Origin: Hahella sp. CCB-MM4
GTDB taxonomy: Bacteria; Pseudomonadota; Gammaproteobacteria; Pseudomonadales; Oleiphilaceae
NCBI RefSeq assembly: GCF_002260525.1
Contig: NZ_MRYI01000002.1
Coordinates: 682,001-746,000, forward strand
Length of the DNA: 64,000 nt
Reading direction: 5' to 3'
Under the pieces are notes generated by a model. That model was not told the origin of the DNA. It saw only the letters and a program-made list of their open reading frames with translations, and searched no databases. Positions within the stretch are counted from its first letter, which is position 1, and the number at the start of each line of letters is the position of its first letter. Made by a program: the position numbers and the translations under genes. Below, in pieces: positions 52,125 to 60,088 of the stretch.

Positions 52125-53528
52125 TTATTTGGCTTGGAAATTTAACTCCCGCATCAGCAGCGAGTACTCACCGACAGAAGGACTGCCTTCCGGTAAGGAT
52201 AAACGAACACGATGACCTGATCCCGGGGCAGCATCAACTGACTGTCCCTTCGCATTCTCAAGATCCTTCAACTGAAAACGCACATTGCCGGAGGGAGACA
52301 TCAATTCCAACGTATCCCCCACAACAAATCGATTCTTAACATCTACCAGAATATCGTGGCGAGTTTCGTCGTATTCCACCACTTCCCCCACAAATTGCTG
52401 ACTGCCCAACAGCGAGGTTCCTGTTTCATAGTTCTGATATTCATCATGCACATGACGACGATAGAATCCTTCGGTATAACCCCGGTGGGAAAGCTTCTCC
52501 AGAGTATCCATAAGCTGCATATTAAACGGCCTTCCCGCCGCCGCATCATCGATGGCCTGCCGATAGACCTGTGCCGTTCGTGCAACATAGTAATGGGATT
52601 TGGTACGCCCTTCGATTTTCAGTGAGTGCACACCGATCTGGCAGAACTTCTCCACGTGCTGAACGGCTCTCAGGTCTTTTGAGTTCATGATGTAAGTACC
52701 ATGCTCATCTTCAAAAGCGGGCATGGTTTCTCCGGGACGTCCTTTCTCCTGGAGCAGGAACATCTGATCCGTTGTTGACCCATCTCCCAATGTTGGGCTC
52801 TGATCCGGAGTCCAAAGTACCGGCTGTGCCCCCTTCGTATCCGGCTGTGCATTTTGTGTATCCGGCTGTGCACTATGCGTAGGGATAATATTGCCCGCGC
52901 TGTCCTGCTCCCCCGGAACAGTTTCATATTTCCAGCGGCAGGCATTGGTACAGGTTCCCTGGTTAGGATCACGCTTGTTCATGTATCCCGAAAGCAGGCA
53001 ACGGCCGGAATAAGCGATACACAGAGCTCCGTGGACAAACACTTCCAGCTCCATGCCGGGAACACGCTCGCGGATTTCAGCCACCTCCTCCAGAGAAAGC
53101 TCCCTAGACAAGATTACACGCTCAAGCCCCATCCGGTGCCAGAATTCCACCGCCGCATAGTTTACGGCATTGGCCTGGACCGACAGATGAACCGGCATAT
53201 CCGGCCAGGTTTCGCGCACCATCATAATCAGACCGGGATCCGACATAATCAGGGCATCCGGCCCCATTTCCACAATAGGAGCCATATCTTTCAGAAAGGT
53301 TTTCACCTTGCTGTTATGGGGCGCAATATTGGCCGCCAGATAGAATTTCTTGCCCGCCTGATGTGCGATATTGATACCCTCTGCGAGGGTCGGCATATCA
53401 AAGCTGTTTTCTCTGACCCGCAGGCTGTAGCGGGGCTGCCCTGCATACACCGCATCCGCACCATAGGCGTAGGCATATTGCATATGTTTGAGGGAACCTG
53501 CAGGAGAGAGAAGCTCGGGCTTGAACAT
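52125..53528 (-). CDS. trhP: tRNA hydroxylation protein TrhP (U32 peptidase family, YegQ)
   Basis: 467 residues, E. coli TrhP/YegQ type (453). It is needed for 5-hydroxyuridine at tRNA position 34 made from prephenate. Landmarks: PELLSPAGSLKHMQYAYAYGADAVYAG; HLSVQANAVNYAAVEFW; conserved Cys region GALCIAYSGRCLLSGYMNKRD and CTNACRWKYE; HGTYIMNSKDLRAVQHVE and HSLKIEGRTKSHYYVART. A linker at about 218-240 (NAQPDTKGAQPVLW) holds a three-copy 7-residue repeat absent from E. coli as far as recalled. Divergent from the ectoine genes. Confidence 0.9.
   Translation of the reverse strand: MFKPELLSPAGSLKHMQYAYAYGADAVYAGQPRYSLRVRENSFDMPTLAEGINIAHQAGKKFYLAANIAPHNSKVKTFLKDMAPIVEMGPDALIMSDPGLIMMVRETWPDMPVHLSVQANAVNYAAVEFWHRMGLERVILSRELSLEEVAEIRERVPGMELEVFVHGALCIAYSGRCLLSGYMNKRDPNQGTCTNACRWKYETVPGEQDSAGNIIPTHSAQPDTQNAQPDTKGAQPVLWTPDQSPTLGDGSTTDQMFLLQEKGRPGETMPAFEDEHGTYIMNSKDLRAVQHVEKFCQIGVHSLKIEGRTKSHYYVARTAQVYRQAIDDAAAGRPFNMQLMDTLEKLSHRGYTEGFYRRHVHDEYQNYETGTSLLGSQQFVGEVVEYDETRHDILVDVKNRFVVGDTLELMSPSGNVRFQLKDLENAKGQSVDAAPGSGHRVRLSLPEGSPSVGEYSLLMRELNFQAK
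52809..52871 (-). repeat. trhP: In-frame 21-nt repeat in trhP
   Basis: Three 21-nt copies reading AQPDTQN, AQPDTKG and AQPVLWT in the coding direction. They sit in the variable linker between the cysteine region and the KxFLLxExxRPGE segment, a place where insertion is tolerated. Confidence 0.85.
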
Positions 53529-53576
53529 GTTTATTGACCGCTGGAAAAAATAAAATGGCGAAGCATTTTACGGATC

Positions 53577-53597
53577 CCTCAAAAAGCCTTTTTGAGG
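53577..53597. other. Hairpin in the trhP-doeB2 divergent region
   Basis: CCTCAAAAA, GCC, TTTTTGAGG, perfect 9-bp stem, 50 nt upstream of trhP. In either direction it could act as a terminator-like structure or an operator. Function not known. Confidence 0.35.
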
Positions 53598-53698
53598 CAG
53601 GTCAAATTCACAACGGATTATCCGCAATACATTAAAATTTGATAATTCCTTGCATCATTGAGGGAGATGACACTAGGGTAAAGGTAGAGAATACATTC

Positions 53699-53734
53699 TT
53701 CAGCCACCGGCTAACGATTGTATCCGGTGCTGAA
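53699..53734 (+). promoter_or_regulatory. Candidate operator or leader hairpin upstream of doeB2
   Basis: TTCAGCCACCGG and CCGGTGCTGAA, 11 pairs with one bulged C and 13 nt between arms, 57 nt before the doeB2 start. The inverted symmetry and position suit a regulator site for the ectoine genes, but no regulator gene is adjacent. Confidence 0.35.
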
Positions 53735-53790
53735 GACGGGAAAACGCGTTTAAGGAAGGGTGTCCACAACCCTTTGGAGTGTGAGGCAAC

Positions 53791-54966
53791 GTGTCGAAAC
53801 ATCCTATGAACTTTTGGCAGGATTACATCAATACCGCTGTAACTTTCCGGCGTGAGTTGCATCGACACCCTGAACTGGGATGGTCAGAAAATCAGACTGC
53901 ACAACGCATACGCCACCGGTTGACCACACTCGGCATTCCCTGGCGTGAGTGCGCAGGTACGGGAACGGTGGCGACCCTCGCATCCGGTCGTCCGGGACCG
54001 CATATCGCCCTGAGGGCCGATATTGACGCGCTGCCGATTGCTGAGCAATCCGGCGTCGACTGGACCTCTCATCATGAAGGCTGCATGCATGCGTGCGGAC
54101 ATGACGGCCATACTGCCACGCTCTATAACACCGCCCAGTGGCTCAAGGCCCACGAAGAACTCTTACCCGGTCCTGTCACTCTATTGTTCCAGCCGGCGGA
54201 AGAGGGCGGGCATGGCGCCAAACGAATGATTGAAGACGGTGCCCTGGAGGGGGTTCAGAAAATCTTCGGATGGCACAACTGGCCGGCCATTCCCTTGGGG
54301 CAGGCGGTATGTCCGCAAGGTCCGGTGATGGCTGGTAACGGAGTATTCAAGCTGGACGTCCAGGGAGCGGGGGGACATTCAAGCCAGCCAGAACTATGCC
54401 GTGATCCCGTCCTAGCAGGTTCGGCCATCGTGCTGGCACTACAGCAGATAGTCAGCCGCCGGCTTCCCGCCCAAAGCGCAACGGTGATCAGTATTACGTC
54501 ATTCGACGCCAAGAGCGGCGTCACCGTCATCCCCGACAGAGCCATATTGGAAGGCAGCTACCGGCTGGTAGACCCGAATGATCAGGAGACGATAGCCGGC
54601 CTTATTAAAGAGGTCGCCGAGTCCACTGCCCGAGCCTATGGCGTGACCTGCCATGTTGACATTCATCCCCGCTACCAGCCGACCATCAACCACACCACCG
54701 AAGCCTCTCTGTTCAGAGGGATTCTCAAGGAAGAATTCGGCCCGGACGTTATTTCCAGTGAAGTTCGGGTACCGATCATGGCATCAGAAGATTTCAGCTA
54801 CTATCTCAATGAGATACCCGGGGCTTTTGCATTGATTGGCTCCGGTACTGGGGAAGTACGTCATAGCGTGCCCTGTCACAGTCCGAAATACGATTTCAAT
54901 GACGCGTTGATACCTCACGTCACGCGCATCTTTACCCGTCTGGTGGGAGCACCGCTGCCCGAGTAA
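53791..54966 (+). CDS. doeB2: M20 amidohydrolase, probable N2-acetyl-diaminobutanoate deacetylase DoeB2
   Basis: 391 residues, M20 (HipO/aminoacylase-like) family. Metal motifs: HACGHDGHTA, FQPAEEGGHG and the dimerisation segment GAGGHSSQPE. In the ectoine pathway the DoeB step removes acetyl from N-alpha-acetyl-2,4-diaminobutyrate. Canonical DoeB is an M14-like enzyme; here the position next to doeD, doeA and doeC points to the M20 type known as DoeB2. The GTG at 53791 (GAGG upstream) or the ATG at 53806 may be the start. The specific substrate is inferred from context. Confidence 0.8.
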   Translation: MSKHPMNFWQDYINTAVTFRRELHRHPELGWSENQTAQRIRHRLTTLGIPWRECAGTGTVATLASGRPGPHIALRADIDALPIAEQSGVDWTSHHEGCMHACGHDGHTATLYNTAQWLKAHEELLPGPVTLLFQPAEEGGHGAKRMIEDGALEGVQKIFGWHNWPAIPLGQAVCPQGPVMAGNGVFKLDVQGAGGHSSQPELCRDPVLAGSAIVLALQQIVSRRLPAQSATVISITSFDAKSGVTVIPDRAILEGSYRLVDPNDQETIAGLIKEVAESTARAYGVTCHVDIHPRYQPTINHTTEASLFRGILKEEFGPDVISSEVRVPIMASEDFSYYLNEIPGAFALIGSGTGEVRHSVPCHSPKYDFNDALIPHVTRIFTRLVGAPLPE

Positions 54967-55144
54967 AGGTGCAGCCTCCCGCCGGATAAGTTCATTACTG
55001 GCTGCAATAACGCCAGCTATACAAGCCGATTTCACCATCGGCATATCAGGGGTGTTTCCCGGATATTCACCGTTTGCTGACACGGTCTGAATCCTCTGGC
55101 GCGAAACATCTTCATTCATTAGCTCAACCCTGGGGAGGGCTGCC

Positions 55145-56422
55145 ATGAACGTGTTTGAAAAGTGGGAATCGGATATCCGTGGCTACTGCCGACTTTATCC
55201 GACGGTATTCACCAGTGCTTCCAATGCGAGGCAAGTGGATGAAGCTGGAAAATCCTACATCGACTTCTTCGCCGGTGCCGGCGTTCTCAATTTCGGACAT
55301 AACAACGAGCGCATGAAAAAGGCGCTGATTGAGTTCATCGAGAACGATGGGGTCGCCCACAGCCTGGATATGTATACCACTCCCAAACGACGATTTATCG
55401 AAACCTTTGTGCAGACGATTCTCGAGCCCAGAGGTATGAACCACAAAATGATGTTTATGGGACCAACCGGCACCAATGCAGTGGAGAGTGCTATGAAGCT
55501 GGCCCGCAAGGTTACCGGACGTCAAACCATTGTAGCCTTTAACTCTGGATTTCACGGCATGACCCTGGGGGCGTTGGCCGCCACAGCCAACAGCTATTTC
55601 CGCAACGCGGCGGGCGTGCCACTGAACCATATTCTGCGTCAGCCTTTCGGTTGCGAACGCCCTTGTGTGGGTTGCGACCTGGGCTGTGGTTTGCAGTCGG
55701 TCGATCGTCTACGGTCTTTCTACGCCGACGCTTCCAGTGGACTGGAGCCTCCGGCAGCGTTTCTGGTAGAGGCCATTCAGGCTGAAGGGGGGGTTCACGT
55801 TGCCAGTCAGGAATGGCTGCAAGCCATTGAAAATCTGGCTCACGATCTTGGAGCCCTGTTGATTATCGACGACATACAGGCAGGCTGCGGTCGCACAGGC
55901 TCCTATTTCAGCTTCGACGGCATGGGACTGGATCCCGATATTATCACCCTGGCCAAAGGTATCGGCGGATTCGGAACACCTCTGGCCATGAACCTGATCA
56001 AGCCGGAACATGATAAACACTGGTTTCCCGGCGAACATACCGGCACTTTCCGGGGTCAGGGCCTTTCTTTCGTCGCAGGAACCGAGGCGCTTTCCTATTT
56101 CCAGGATGACACCCTGATGCAGGATGTCAGAGGTAAAGGAGCCCAAATACAGGAATTTCTCCAAGGGATCTGCAATGAGCATAGTGCACAACATTTCCAG
56201 GTTCGCGGGAAAGGGATGATGCAGGGTATCGACTTGCGGGATGGCAATCTGGCCAAGACAGCCGCTTCCATCTGCTTTGAATCCGGCCTGCTCATTGGCG
56301 CCTGCGGTACGGGGGGTAAAGTCCTGAAACTGATACCGCCTCTGACGATACCGGATAATGACCTGAACGAGGGGCTTTCGATTCTGTCAGACGCAATTGC
56401 AAAAGCATTGGAGGCGGCATGA
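55145..56422 (+). CDS. doeD: Class III aminotransferase DoeD (2,4-diaminobutyrate transaminase)
   Basis: 425 residues, EctB-like class III aminotransferase. PLP Lys in IITLAKGIGG; cofactor region GTNAVESAMKLARK; GEHTGTFRGQGLSFVAG is the segment shared with diaminobutyrate aminotransferases. It would convert L-2,4-diaminobutyrate and 2-oxoglutarate to aspartate semialdehyde and glutamate. GGGGAGGG lies before the ATG at 55145; a 178-nt gap separates it from doeB2. Its stop overlaps the doeA ATG by 4 nt, so the two are coupled. EctB itself would be a biosynthetic alternative, but no ectA or ectC is in the window. Confidence 0.85.
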   Translation: MNVFEKWESDIRGYCRLYPTVFTSASNARQVDEAGKSYIDFFAGAGVLNFGHNNERMKKALIEFIENDGVAHSLDMYTTPKRRFIETFVQTILEPRGMNHKMMFMGPTGTNAVESAMKLARKVTGRQTIVAFNSGFHGMTLGALAATANSYFRNAAGVPLNHILRQPFGCERPCVGCDLGCGLQSVDRLRSFYADASSGLEPPAAFLVEAIQAEGGVHVASQEWLQAIENLAHDLGALLIIDDIQAGCGRTGSYFSFDGMGLDPDIITLAKGIGGFGTPLAMNLIKPEHDKHWFPGEHTGTFRGQGLSFVAGTEALSYFQDDTLMQDVRGKGAQIQEFLQGICNEHSAQHFQVRGKGMMQGIDLRDGNLAKTAASICFESGLLIGACGTGGKVLKLIPPLTIPDNDLNEGLSILSDAIAKALEAA

Positions 56423-57777
56423 AACAGCGAGACGATATGACCTTTCCATTCGACGAATATGTCCGCCGTCTGCAGGCACTTAGAGAAAGAATGGAGCAGC
56501 GACTGCTGGATGCGGTCGTCATCACCGACCCGGAAAACCTGATGTATCTCACAGACTACCAGACCACGGGTTACTCGTTTTTTCAGGCGCTTGTGGTGCC
56601 GCTTGAAAACGAGCCTTTCATGATTACACGTGCCATGGAGGAGTCCAATATCCATGCCCGGACCTGGCTGGAGCTAACACGCCCTTACCCGGATACGGGA
56701 GATGCCATACAGATGCTGGTGGAGTCCTTGCGTGAATTTGGACTCACCGGGAAAAATATCGGTTATGAACGAAATAGCTATTTCTTCCCCGCCTATCATC
56801 AGGACAGCATCCATACCACCTTCCTTGATGGCCGTCTGATGGACTGTTTCGGCATTGTGGAAGAGGGCCGGGTATGCAAATCTCCGGTGGAAATTGAGAT
56901 CATGAAAAAAGCGGCCCATGCCACCGAACAGGGCATGCTGGCAGGTTTTGAAGCAACTATTGCCGGTGCCACGGAAAATGAAATTGGCGCAGCGATATCC
57001 AATGCCATGTTCAGAGCGGGAGGCGAACCTCCGGCAGTCATGCCTTATGTCACATCGGGACCACGCACGATGATCGGGCATGCCACCTGGGAAGGGCGCA
57101 CCGTACAACCGGGCGAGCACGTTTTTCTGGAAGTCGGCGGCTGCTATCGGCGATACCACACTGCGATGATGAGAACCGTCGTGCTGGGGGATCTCAGTGA
57201 CTCCATGCACCACGCCCAGGAGCGTATGAAGTATGCACTGGATGAGGTTAAATCACAGATCCAGCCCGGGCTGACAGTCTCAGATGTGGATAACCTTATA
57301 CGCAATATCATTAACGACAATAAGGTTGGAGCCCGACTGATAACCCGCTCAGGCTATTCCATTGGTATCGCTTTTCCACCGAGCTGGGACGAAGGCTATA
57401 TCGTCAGTCTGAAACAGGGTGACTCTCAGGTGCTCCGCGAGGGAATGACCTTCCACATTATCCCCTGGATGTGGGGGGTCGACGGGGATAAAACTGTCGG
57501 CATCTCAGATACCATTTATGTTACGGACCGAGGCTGCAAATCCTTTTTTAGTCTGGACATGGATTTTGTTGTGAAACCCGAATCCGGAGTCCGTGCGAAA
57601 AGCCAAACCAATACCTCCAGACCCCAGACAAAATCTGCGCCTGTACAGAACAATACAAGTGAGCAGAGCAATACAACCGAACGGGACAATACGAAGGTTG
57701 CCGATTCGCCAGGCGGTAATGGCAAGAACCGCAAAGGAAAACGGGAGACTACGCAAACTGCTTCCCCGGACCACTAA
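56419..57777 (+). CDS. doeA: Ectoine hydrolase DoeA with extended repeat tail
   Basis: 452 residues, M24 creatinase/aminopeptidase P fold. It opens the ectoine ring to N-acetyl-diaminobutyrate. Landmarks: ITDPENLMYLTDYQTTGY, HATWEGRTVQPGEHVFLEVGG, GYSIGIAFPPSWDEGYIVSL, TFHIIPWMWGVDGDKTVGIS and DTIYVTDRGC. Known DoeA is near 400 residues; about 55 extra residues at the C-terminus (from roughly 395) are low-complexity with 6-residue repeats (QNNTSE, QSNTTE, RDNTKV). The tail is likely disordered and dispensable. The start overlaps doeD (ATGA). Confidence 0.88.
   Translation: MKQRDDMTFPFDEYVRRLQALRERMEQRLLDAVVITDPENLMYLTDYQTTGYSFFQALVVPLENEPFMITRAMEESNIHARTWLELTRPYPDTGDAIQMLVESLREFGLTGKNIGYERNSYFFPAYHQDSIHTTFLDGRLMDCFGIVEEGRVCKSPVEIEIMKKAAHATEQGMLAGFEATIAGATENEIGAAISNAMFRAGGEPPAVMPYVTSGPRTMIGHATWEGRTVQPGEHVFLEVGGCYRRYHTAMMRTVVLGDLSDSMHHAQERMKYALDEVKSQIQPGLTVSDVDNLIRNIINDNKVGARLITRSGYSIGIAFPPSWDEGYIVSLKQGDSQVLREGMTFHIIPWMWGVDGDKTVGISDTIYVTDRGCKSFFSLDMDFVVKPESGVRAKSQTNTSRPQTKSAPVQNNTSEQSNTTERDNTKVADSPGGNGKNRKGKRETTQTASPDH
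57604..57699 (+). repeat. doeA: In-frame 18-nt repeats in the doeA tail
   Basis: 57646-57663 (QNNTSE), 57664-57681 (QSNTTE) and 57682-57699 (RDNTKV) are exact-period 18-nt units; an older unit, QTNTSR, is at 57604-57621. All have an AACAATAC-type core. Because the period is a multiple of three the frame is kept. Confidence 0.85.
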
Positions 57778-57830
57778 TCCACAGAATGACCGAATACATT
57801 TTCGGTGCCTCCAGCTATAGGAGATTGACC

Positions 57831-59201
57831 ATGCTAACAGCCATTAATCCAACGACAGGAAAGGTGCTGAATGAGGTCGAACCAGCCACTCCTGAACAAT
57901 TGGAAACGATCCTTTCCCGCGCAGACAGTGCATATCAGACATGGCGGACCACCCGTTTTGAGGAGCGGGCAGAGATACTTCGCACAGTCGCAAAATTAAT
58001 GCGTGAGGACACTGAGAACCTCGCCCTCTTGATGACCGAAGAGATGGGTAAACCCATCCGGGAAGCCAGGGGTGAGGTGCAAAAGGCCGCGTGGTGCGCT
58101 GAACATTACGCCGATAACGCTGAGTCTTACCTCAAGAGTCATGTCATCGGTTCAGATGCGGCTCTCAGTTATGTACATTATCTCCCGCTTGGCCCCATCC
58201 TGGGAATTTTGCCCTGGAATGCGCCCTTCTGGCTGGCGTTCCGATTTTGTGCTCCCACCTTGATGGCGGGGAATACCTGCGTCATGAAACACGACCCTCA
58301 TGTGCCGGCTTGCGGAATAGCCATCGGAAAACTATTCGAAAAAGCCGGCGCACCGGTAGGGATATTCCAGAACCTCCCCCTGGAAACTCCCAAAGTGGAA
58401 TCCGTCATCCGGGACAAACGCATCAAAGCCGTATCATTCACCGGTTCAGATAAGGGCGGAGCCGCCGTTGCCTCGATTGCCGCCTCGGAGATAAAACACT
58501 CGGTCCTGGAACTGGGAGGGTCGGATCCATGTATCGTGCTGGCAGATGCCGACCTGGAGCAGGCAGCGGACGTCATCACGCTGTCCCGAATCATCAACGC
58601 CGGTCAGAGCTGTATCGCGGCGAAACGAATTATCGTCGAGGCTCCTGTCTACGATGATATGGTCCGCTTGCTCAAGCTGCGATTGGAAAAACTCAAAGTG
58701 GGGGACCCCAGGGAAGAATCAACAGATATCGGTCCGATTGCACGAGCCGATTTAAGAGATAACCTTCACCGCCAGGTACTACAATCCATCGAAGCGGGGG
58801 CTAAATGTCTTCTCGGTGGTGATATCCCCAACAACCCGGGATACTTCTATCCAGTCACATTACTGAGCGATGTAACAGAGTCTATGGTCGCGGCCTGTGA
58901 AGAAACCTTTGGCCCTGTGGCCGTCGTGATGAAGGCAGTCGATGAGGAAGATGCCATTAGAATGGCCAATAACACAGATTATGGGCTGGCAGCAGGCGTA
59001 TGGACCGATGCGAAGAAAGGCGAAGCTCTTGCCCGTCGATTGGATACCGGTCAGGTGGCAATCAACGGTATTGTGAAAACCGACCCACGTCTCCCTAGCG
59101 GAGGAATCAAACGCTCGGGCTTTGGGCGCGAACTGGGCCCACATGGAATCCATGAATTTGTGAATGCTCAGCAGGTCTGGGTGGGACCGAAACAGGAATA
59201 G
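57831..59201 (+). CDS. doeC: Aldehyde dehydrogenase DoeC (aspartate-semialdehyde type)
   Basis: 456 residues, NAD(P)-dependent aldehyde dehydrogenase of the succinate-semialdehyde dehydrogenase subfamily. Catalytic Cys261 in NAGQSCIAAKR and Glu227 in LELGGSDP. In ectoine clusters this enzyme oxidises aspartate semialdehyde to aspartate, completing the route to the TCA cycle. The ATG at 57831 is chosen over the earlier in-frame one at 57786 because of AGGAG 8 nt upstream. It is 53 nt after doeA. The last codons and TAG are inside a tandem repeat. Confidence 0.88.
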   Translation: MLTAINPTTGKVLNEVEPATPEQLETILSRADSAYQTWRTTRFEERAEILRTVAKLMREDTENLALLMTEEMGKPIREARGEVQKAAWCAEHYADNAESYLKSHVIGSDAALSYVHYLPLGPILGILPWNAPFWLAFRFCAPTLMAGNTCVMKHDPHVPACGIAIGKLFEKAGAPVGIFQNLPLETPKVESVIRDKRIKAVSFTGSDKGGAAVASIAASEIKHSVLELGGSDPCIVLADADLEQAADVITLSRIINAGQSCIAAKRIIVEAPVYDDMVRLLKLRLEKLKVGDPREESTDIGPIARADLRDNLHRQVLQSIEAGAKCLLGGDIPNNPGYFYPVTLLSDVTESMVAACEETFGPVAVVMKAVDEEDAIRMANNTDYGLAAGVWTDAKKGEALARRLDTGQVAINGIVKTDPRLPSGGIKRSGFGRELGPHGIHEFVNAQQVWVGPKQE

Positions 59202-59237
59202 GAATTGGAACAGGAATTGGAATAGGAATAGGTATCC
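59191..59237. repeat. 18-nt tandem repeat over the doeC stop codon
   Basis: 59191-59208 (AACAGGAATAGGAATTGG), 59209-59226 (AACAGGAATTGGAATAGG) and a partial third copy from 59227 (AATAGGTATCC). The doeC stop (TAG in GGAATAGG) is within the first copy. Confidence 0.88.
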
Positions 59238-59253
59238 AAGCTAATGCAAAGAA

Positions 59254-59277
59254 CCTCCGGGCTAACCGGCCCGGAGG
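59254..59277 (+). terminator. Terminator after doeC
   Basis: CCTCCGGGC, TAACCG loop, GCCCGGAGG, followed by GTTTCC: 9 perfect GC-rich pairs. It overlaps the last codons of the minus-strand nucleotidyltransferase gene. Confidence 0.6.
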
Positions 59278-60083
59278 GTTTCCAAGAACAGCTGATCGAA
59301 GCAGCTTTCAGCCAACGGTTCTGCTTTCTTGACCTGCATCTGCTCCAATTCGGCCAATAGATTGAACAGAAAGTCGTCGATAACCCCGACTCGGGGTATC
59401 GAACACTTTTCCGCTGATATCACTTTCAGGTGCAGCAGTTCGTCGATAGCGACACGAACGTTCTTACACGAGACCGTTCCTTCCACTAGTTTCCCAAAAG
59501 GAACAGGAGGCATGGCCGAAAGCTCTGGGTCTGACGTCCACAATGCACACAATGCTGTCCTTAGTATGTAAAAGTAACGCTTCAACGGTGATTCTTCGGC
59601 TGCCTGTAACTTACGCCAATCGTGTCTGGCCATCGAGCTGTAATGATGAAACAACGCTCTGCGATCCAGACTCTTGAGTGCCAGTTGCCGCAACCTGTGA
59701 AGGAACAGCTCGTCCATCCGGTACACCACAGGTGAATGCAGCCACTCAAGCAAAGTGGGGTTACTTTTGCGCATCAGCAAAAGTGCTTTGCGCAGGTCCC
59801 AACCATTGACATCCAGCTCATCCACGATAGGCTCTTCAATCACATCACGTTGGCGGCTGATCGATAAATACCGGGTTTCCGGATGCACGTAGATGAACCG
59901 CACATCATAGTCACTGTTGGGTGAGGCGAATCCCCAGGCACGGCTTCCTGATTCACAGGCGTAGAGAATGTCCACGCCGTGCTCCCATTCTATCCGCTCC
60001 AATGATTCCAGTATTCTGTTATCCATTGTCTTAGCCCTACTGCTCATTTCACTTATTAACTCGTCACTCTGGGCAAGCATCAT
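59262..60083 (-). CDS. YcgL/RlaP-type nucleotidyltransferase
   Basis: 273 residues. Polymerase-beta-fold nucleotidyltransferase: GSRAWGFASPNSDYDVRF gives the GS...DxD core (about residues 46-63). This group (COG3541, YcgL, called RlaP when linked to RNA ligases) is predicted to add nucleotides or process RNA ends. It is 5 nt after the slipin gene, so the two form an operon under the predicted sigma54 promoter. The start ATG at 60083 is used; ATG at 60026 fits the family start and has AGGG upstream. Activity is inferred from fold and context. Confidence 0.8.
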   Translation of the reverse strand: MMLAQSDELISEMSSRAKTMDNRILESLERIEWEHGVDILYACESGSRAWGFASPNSDYDVRFIYVHPETRYLSISRQRDVIEEPIVDELDVNGWDLRKALLLMRKSNPTLLEWLHSPVVYRMDELFLHRLRQLALKSLDRRALFHHYSSMARHDWRKLQAAEESPLKRYFYILRTALCALWTSDPELSAMPPVPFGKLVEGTVSCKNVRVAIDELLHLKVISAEKCSIPRVGVIDDFLFNLLAELEQMQVKKAEPLAESCFDQLFLETLRAG

Positions 60084-60088
60084 GGTGA

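Noticed and set aside
54784-55146. 120-codon minus-strand frame between doeB2 and doeD
   Set aside because: Most of it lies opposite doeB2 and no ribosome binding site or homologue was recognised; taken as a shadow frame.
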